A stretch of 8,094 nucleotides of DNA from Methanobacteriota archaeon (GTDB lineage: Archaea; Thermoplasmatota; Poseidoniia; Poseidoniales; Poseidoniaceae): positions 1,535 to 9,628 of the forward strand of contig NZXL01000012.1 of the NCBI GenBank assembly GCA_002697705.1, read 5' to 3'. Shown here piece after piece: positions 1 to 6,100 of this stretch (positions are counted from its first letter, which is position 1; each line of letters opens with the position of its first letter). The translations under genes and the position numbers were made by a program. A model generated the notes under the pieces. The model ran no database searches. It was not told the DNA's origin and worked only from the letters and a program-made list of their open reading frames with translations.

Positions 1-111
1 TCATCAAATGTTGGCGAGGGGGTTGAAATGGAACTTGATACAAACGGAGACTTATTCCTTACTTATCTCAATATGGACACCAATCAAAGAATGGTTGGGA
101 AATTCCGTAGT
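1..111 (+). repeat. Last unit of an upstream propeller (propeller 0), cut by the window edge
   Basis: Residues 1-37 match the first three strands of a propeller unit: VEMELDTNGDLFLTYLNMD aligns with SIAIDSNDAVHISYYD, followed by RMVGKF in place of LKYATD. As in the other propellers, this final unit lacks the SGSW strand and runs directly into the C-terminal part of an Ig domain. The residues just before it (SSNVGEG) match the DSSGNVGKY link between units. The rest of this propeller lies upstream. Confidence 0.75.
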
Positions 112-3100
112 CTTGCCAATATCGAAACTTATGAAATACATCCAAGCCTACCATCTGGTTTGTCCTTTGGCGCCAATAATGGAACTATTTGGGGAACTCC
201 TACTGCAGGCTTCTCCGCCACAGATTACACAATTTATGCCAATACAACTACACAATCTGCTACTACAACTGTTCAACTTATGTCGATGTGGCAAGTTGAG
301 CCAAGTGTTGCTGGCGCTGAGATGATGAAAGATGATACACTTACTCCAATCACTTTCAATTGGACCGCATGGTCTTCAAGCCTCGTTAACAGTTCAGATG
401 CCGTGTATACCGCAGGCGAAGCAGGTAATTACAATAGCATAGTAACAGATAGCAATGGCAAAGTCCACATTGTCTCATTTAGAGATGATTCAAAACAAGA
501 TCTAATGTATACTACAAATGAATCAGGTTCTTGGATATCAATTAAATTAGATTCTAATAATAACGTAGGCAAATATTGTAGTATTGCAATCGATTCAGCC
601 GATGGTTTGCATGTTTCATATCGTCACGAGACCGGTAATAAATTGAAATATGCTTACAAAGCAAATGGTGCAACCTCATGGTCAAAGGAAGATGTCGATA
701 ACACAGGAGGGTTATACACTTCAATTGCCATAGATTCCAACGACAAACCGCATATTGCTTATCGTGATAGTGGAGGCGCTCTTGGATATGCTGAGAAGAC
801 CGGCAGTTCGTGGTCTTGGAGCAGCATAGTATCTGGTGTTAATGTCGGTTGGACATCAATCGCTATGGATTCAAATGATGATATTCATATAGCATTTTAT
901 GATGAGACGGGTGATGATTTGTATTACGTAACCGACACATCGGGTTCATTTGTGGATTCTAACTTGATGGATATCAGTAATGCAGGGGGAATGGCTCTCG
1001 ATATTGCGGTATCTCCAATTACCGATGAGCCAGGAATTAGTTATTTGAATGCACATAGCGATGATTTAGAATACAAAGTGTATGACGGTTCTTCTTGGTC
1101 TACAGAAGTAGTTCACTCTTCAGGAAGTGTTGGACGATACAATTCTATTGCTTATGATTCCCAAGGTTCCGCTCATATCTCTTATGAGATGAATGGAGCT
1201 GCATTTGATGATTTGTGGTATGCTACTGATGCCACCGGCTCTTGGGTTACCAAGGGCATATATGTTCACCCAACCCATAGGACTGGTTTAGACACTGCCA
1301 TCGCAGTAGATATTAACGATGATATTCACATAGTAAACCGCAATACTGTAAACAGTGGAGACCTTTACTACGAGACAATTCAAGGGTATGTGGCAGGCTC
1401 ATCTCCGCGCTCAGCATTATCTGGTGCGACATGTACCTTCTCCCCGTCTTTGCCAACAGGACTTAGCGTAGAGGCGGGAACATGTACAATTTCAGGCTCG
1501 CCTAGTACAATACAGTTTAACACCACTCATACCATTACTGCAACATCATCTACAGGCTTATCATATACTGGAGAATTCTATCTCAATGTGATGGATCAAA
1601 CTCCAGTTATTTCCTATACAGGCTCGCCGTTCACCTATACCAAAGATGTTGCAATCTCTCCACTTACTCCAACCAATACTGGCGGCGCTGCTACCTCTTG
1701 GAGCATCTCTCCAACCGAACCAACAGGTCTTACTTTTGATACTTCAACCGGAGAACTTACTGGAACACCTACTATTTTGCAAACCACCCCAGTAACTTAC
1801 ACAATTACTGCAACCAATACTGGGGGTACAGATTCAACAACAATTTCTATTTCAGTCGTTGATGCCTTACCGAGTATATCTTACTCAACAACTACTTTTG
1901 ATTTGATTGTTGGTGAGGCAATGACTCCGATTACCCCGTCCAATAGTGGCGGTGCAGCAACCTCTTGGAGTATTTCTCCTGCTGAACCAGCCGGTCTTAA
2001 TTTCGACACATCTACGGGTGAATTATCTGGCACACCAACCGCCGAGTCCGCTTCTCAAGCATATACTGTAACAGCGACAAATTCGGGTGGCACTGATACT
2101 GCAACACTAACTATTGAAGTCCTAGTATTTGCTACATTATCCTCCAGTGTTGAGGGGATATCGGATGTTTTCAATTCAGCAATTACGCCAATTACTTTCA
2201 CTCATACAATAAATGGCGATACTAGTAGTCCTTCGTGGACTACAGGAGTTTCAGCTGCCTCATCACAAGTTATTGACGGTTCATTTATTCACGGAAATGA
2301 TATCGCTCTAGGCCCTAATGGTGCAATAGCCATAGTTGGCTATGAAGCGGGTTCAGATGATATGAATCTGGCGTATTACTACGATGGAAGTTGGACTACG
2401 TCAGTCATACAAAATTCAGTAACTCCTTTGCAATATCCAAGTATCGGTATAGACTCAACAGGAGTGATTCATATAACTTACTTGGACATGACAAACGATG
2501 TCTTGCGTTATGCTACTAATGCTAGTGGTACTTGGCAAGTAAGTGATATTGATACTACAACCGCATCAGTATCAAATCTAGCAAGTGGAATAATTCCAGG
2601 AACCGATTTGGCTATTGATTCAACCGATAATCTACATATTGTATTCTCAACCAAAGACCCGACCAATAACAAGCAATCAATAAATTATACAACAAATCAA
2701 GGCGGCTCTTGGGCTTCAACAGTAATTTCAGATGTAACTAAAAATGCAGTTGATCCTGCAATGGCTCTTGATTCAAATGATAAAGCTCACGTTTCATATT
2801 ATCGCGATACTGGTAGCGATTTAATTTATGCAACTAATGAAGGGGGCACTTGGACTAGAGAGATTGTTGAAGAAACATTAAATGTAGGAAAATACTCATC
2901 GATTGCTGTAGATTATAATGATGTAGTCCATATTTCTTATGTCAAAGCAGATACGAATAATGACCTAAAACTTGCATCAGGTTCAGCAGGCTCATGGTCA
3001 ATATCAACTGTTATAGCAAATCACAAGGTCGAACACACAAGTATTGCTGCAGATTCAAATGGTGACTTGCATATTATTTACTCATATTCTGACTTTGCCT

Positions 3101-6100
3101 CTAACAAGAAATTATATTATTATACCAATGAAAGCGGTAGTTGGGTAACTACAACCTTAACCAGTGATGGGGGGTTATCATGTTCGATATCAATTGATAC
3201 AAATGATGATATCCATATTGCACACAGCGATCCTGCAATAAATACAGAATTAGAGTATGCCACAGCCTCAGGTTCGGGTAAAGGAGTCAAGCAACATACA
3301 ACTTGGCAAATTAGTCCGGCTCTACCTGATGGCTTACACATGAATTGGCGTAGTGGAGTAATCAGTGGCACTCCAACATCGATTTACAGTAATACCACTC
3401 ATACAATCTATGCAAATATCAGTGGCAATTCAGTCAGTACTACAATTTACCTTGAGTTCCAGTTTAATGCACCAGATATATCCTATGCTCAAAATGACCT
3501 TACTCTTACCAATGGCACTGCAATGGGTACTGTTTCACCAACTAATGTTGGCGGTGTAATACCATCGCTTATATTAGATTCAACGAGTGACGTAGGACGG
3601 TACCCTTCGATAGTTTCTGATAATGGAGTTCAACATATTGCATATCGAGATGTTACCAACCAAGACCTCAAGTATGCTACCGATAAGAGCGGTAGTTGGG
3701 TTTACACAACGCTTGATTCCACTGGTGATGTTGGTTATTATACTTCAATGGTTATGGATTCTAATGGTAAGTTACACATCTCCTACTTTGACACCACTAC
3801 CGACACTCTCAAATATGCTACAGATAAGAGCGGTAGTTGGGTAATTTCCACTCTTGATTCTACTGGTATTGTTGGAGCAAGTACCTCAATTGCCCTTGAT
3901 TCAAGTGACAATGTCTATATTTCATATTATGATTATACCAATGATAAACTCAAGTATGCTACCGATAAGAGTGGCAGTTGGGTTTACACTATTCTTGCTG
4001 ATATGGGCACGGGTAATGGAGGAACTTCTATTGCCCTTGATTCAAATGACAAAATCCACATTTCTTTCCGCCATACTTCTCTCAAGGATCTAATGTATGC
4101 AACTGATAAGAGTGGTATCTGGGTAATTTCCACCATTGATAGTATTGGCGATATGGGTAAAGCGAACTCAATTGTGATAGATTCAAGCGATAAAGTTCAC
4201 ATTTCATATTATGATAATTCAGATAAGGACCTCAAATATGCAACTGATGAGAGCGGCTCTTGGGTAACCTCCACACTTGATTCTGCAGGGCAAGTTGGGG
4301 GGCATACTTCTATTGCCCTTGACTCCAACGAAAACCTCTTTATTTCATACTATGATTATGATAATGAAGAACTCAAATATGCAACTGATAAGAGCGGCAG
4401 TTGGACTTATTCAACTCTTGAATCAAGAGCCCTTATCTACACATCTCTGTCAATTGATGATAATGATGCGGCACACATTGCCTATTATGATTCTACTAAT
4501 CAGGATCTTAGATACATTGGATTTGATGCAACGTCCAATGTTTTTGGTTATTCAATAAACCCATCCTTTACTAACGGATTAATTTTCAATACCTCAACTG
4601 GAGAGATTTCAGGAACTCCAACCACATCCCATTCTAGAACAATGTATACAATTACGGGAACAAATTTGGGTGGAACATCAACAACTTACGTCAACATTAC
4701 TGTAAATGATGAAGCTCCAGTAATCTCCTACAGCGCGCTTGTTTTGACCAAAGGTATAGCCATGACTCCTGAATCACCAACCTCTACCGGAGGTGCAGTA
4801 ATATCTTGGGCCATGGGATGGGGTATGGCACTTCCTGTAGGTTTATCTCTTGACCCTTCAACAGGTGTGATTAGCGGCACTCCGACAACAAATGGGGCGC
4901 AACCTCAATTCGGTAACATATGGTTTTACTCAATTAATGCAACCAATAGTGGGGGCACCACCACCTTCAATATCGCAATTACTGTAAATGACCAAGCGCC
5001 AAGTATTTCTTACACACAAAATGACCTCACTCTTACCAAAGGTACTGCAATGGGGACAGTTTCACCAACCAATAATGGTGGTGCAGCAGACTCGTGGGCA
5101 ATAAGCCCATCATTCGCTAATGGGCTTAATTTCGATACTACGACAGGAGAGATTACCGGCACTCCTAACACACTACAAACAAGAACACAATATACCATTA
5201 CTGCAACAAATTCAGGCGGTACATCAACAGCCTATGTTAACATCACGATAAATGATGTAACTCCTGGAATATCTTACAGTCCGGATCAATTTGATTTGAC
5301 CAAAGACACACCAATGTCTGCGGTGACGCCAACCAATTCTGGTGGACCAATTATTACTTGGTGGATTTCACCGAGCCTTTCTACTGGACTAAATTTCAAT
5401 ACCGCAACTGGCGAAATATCTGGTAATCCAACTGCCCTTCGCCCAACAACTATGTACACAATCACAGCAACAAATAGTGGGGGCTCTTCAGTAGATTATG
5501 TCAATATTACAGTACAGGATTCTACGCCAAGTATCACATATTCGCCAGATGTATTTGATTTAACCATCAACGTTGCAATGTCGCCAACAGCAACACCAAG
5601 CAATAGTGGAGGAGCAATACCAACAAATGTTATTGACAATGTGGCAAGTAGTTGGAACTCAATTGCGATTGATTCAGTTGGAAATAGGCATGTCGTCTAT
5701 GAAAGCAATGATGATTTATTCTATTCTACAGATGAGAGCGGTTCTTGGGTGACAACAACCATCCAATCAACCCCTGATGTAGGCCGTTTCGCAGATATAG
5801 CAATTGACTCTACTGATAGCATACATATTTCATATTTCGATGAAACTAATGGTGACTTGAAGTATGCTACCGATAAGAGCGGCTCTTGGGTCGTAAGTAC
5901 GATAGATAATACGGCAGGCAGAATAGTAGGACACTTCACTTCCATAGCAATAGATTCAAACGATAAAATACATATTTCATACCATGACGATACGATGGAG
6001 AATTTGAAATATGCTACCGATAAGACTGGTTCTTGGGTGACATCAACAATATATTCAACAGGCGATACTGGACTCCAATCAGAAATTATCATTGATTCAA

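Noticed and set aside
8..325. Open frame of 105 codons near the left edge
   Set aside because: It lies in frame +2 over the clear Ig-a coding sequence, and its translation shows no family features.
3565..4536. Possible intein or mobile insertion within Ig domain f
   Set aside because: The insert consists wholly of propeller units, with no splice-junction Cys/His-Asn pattern, no nuclease motif and no terminal repeats.
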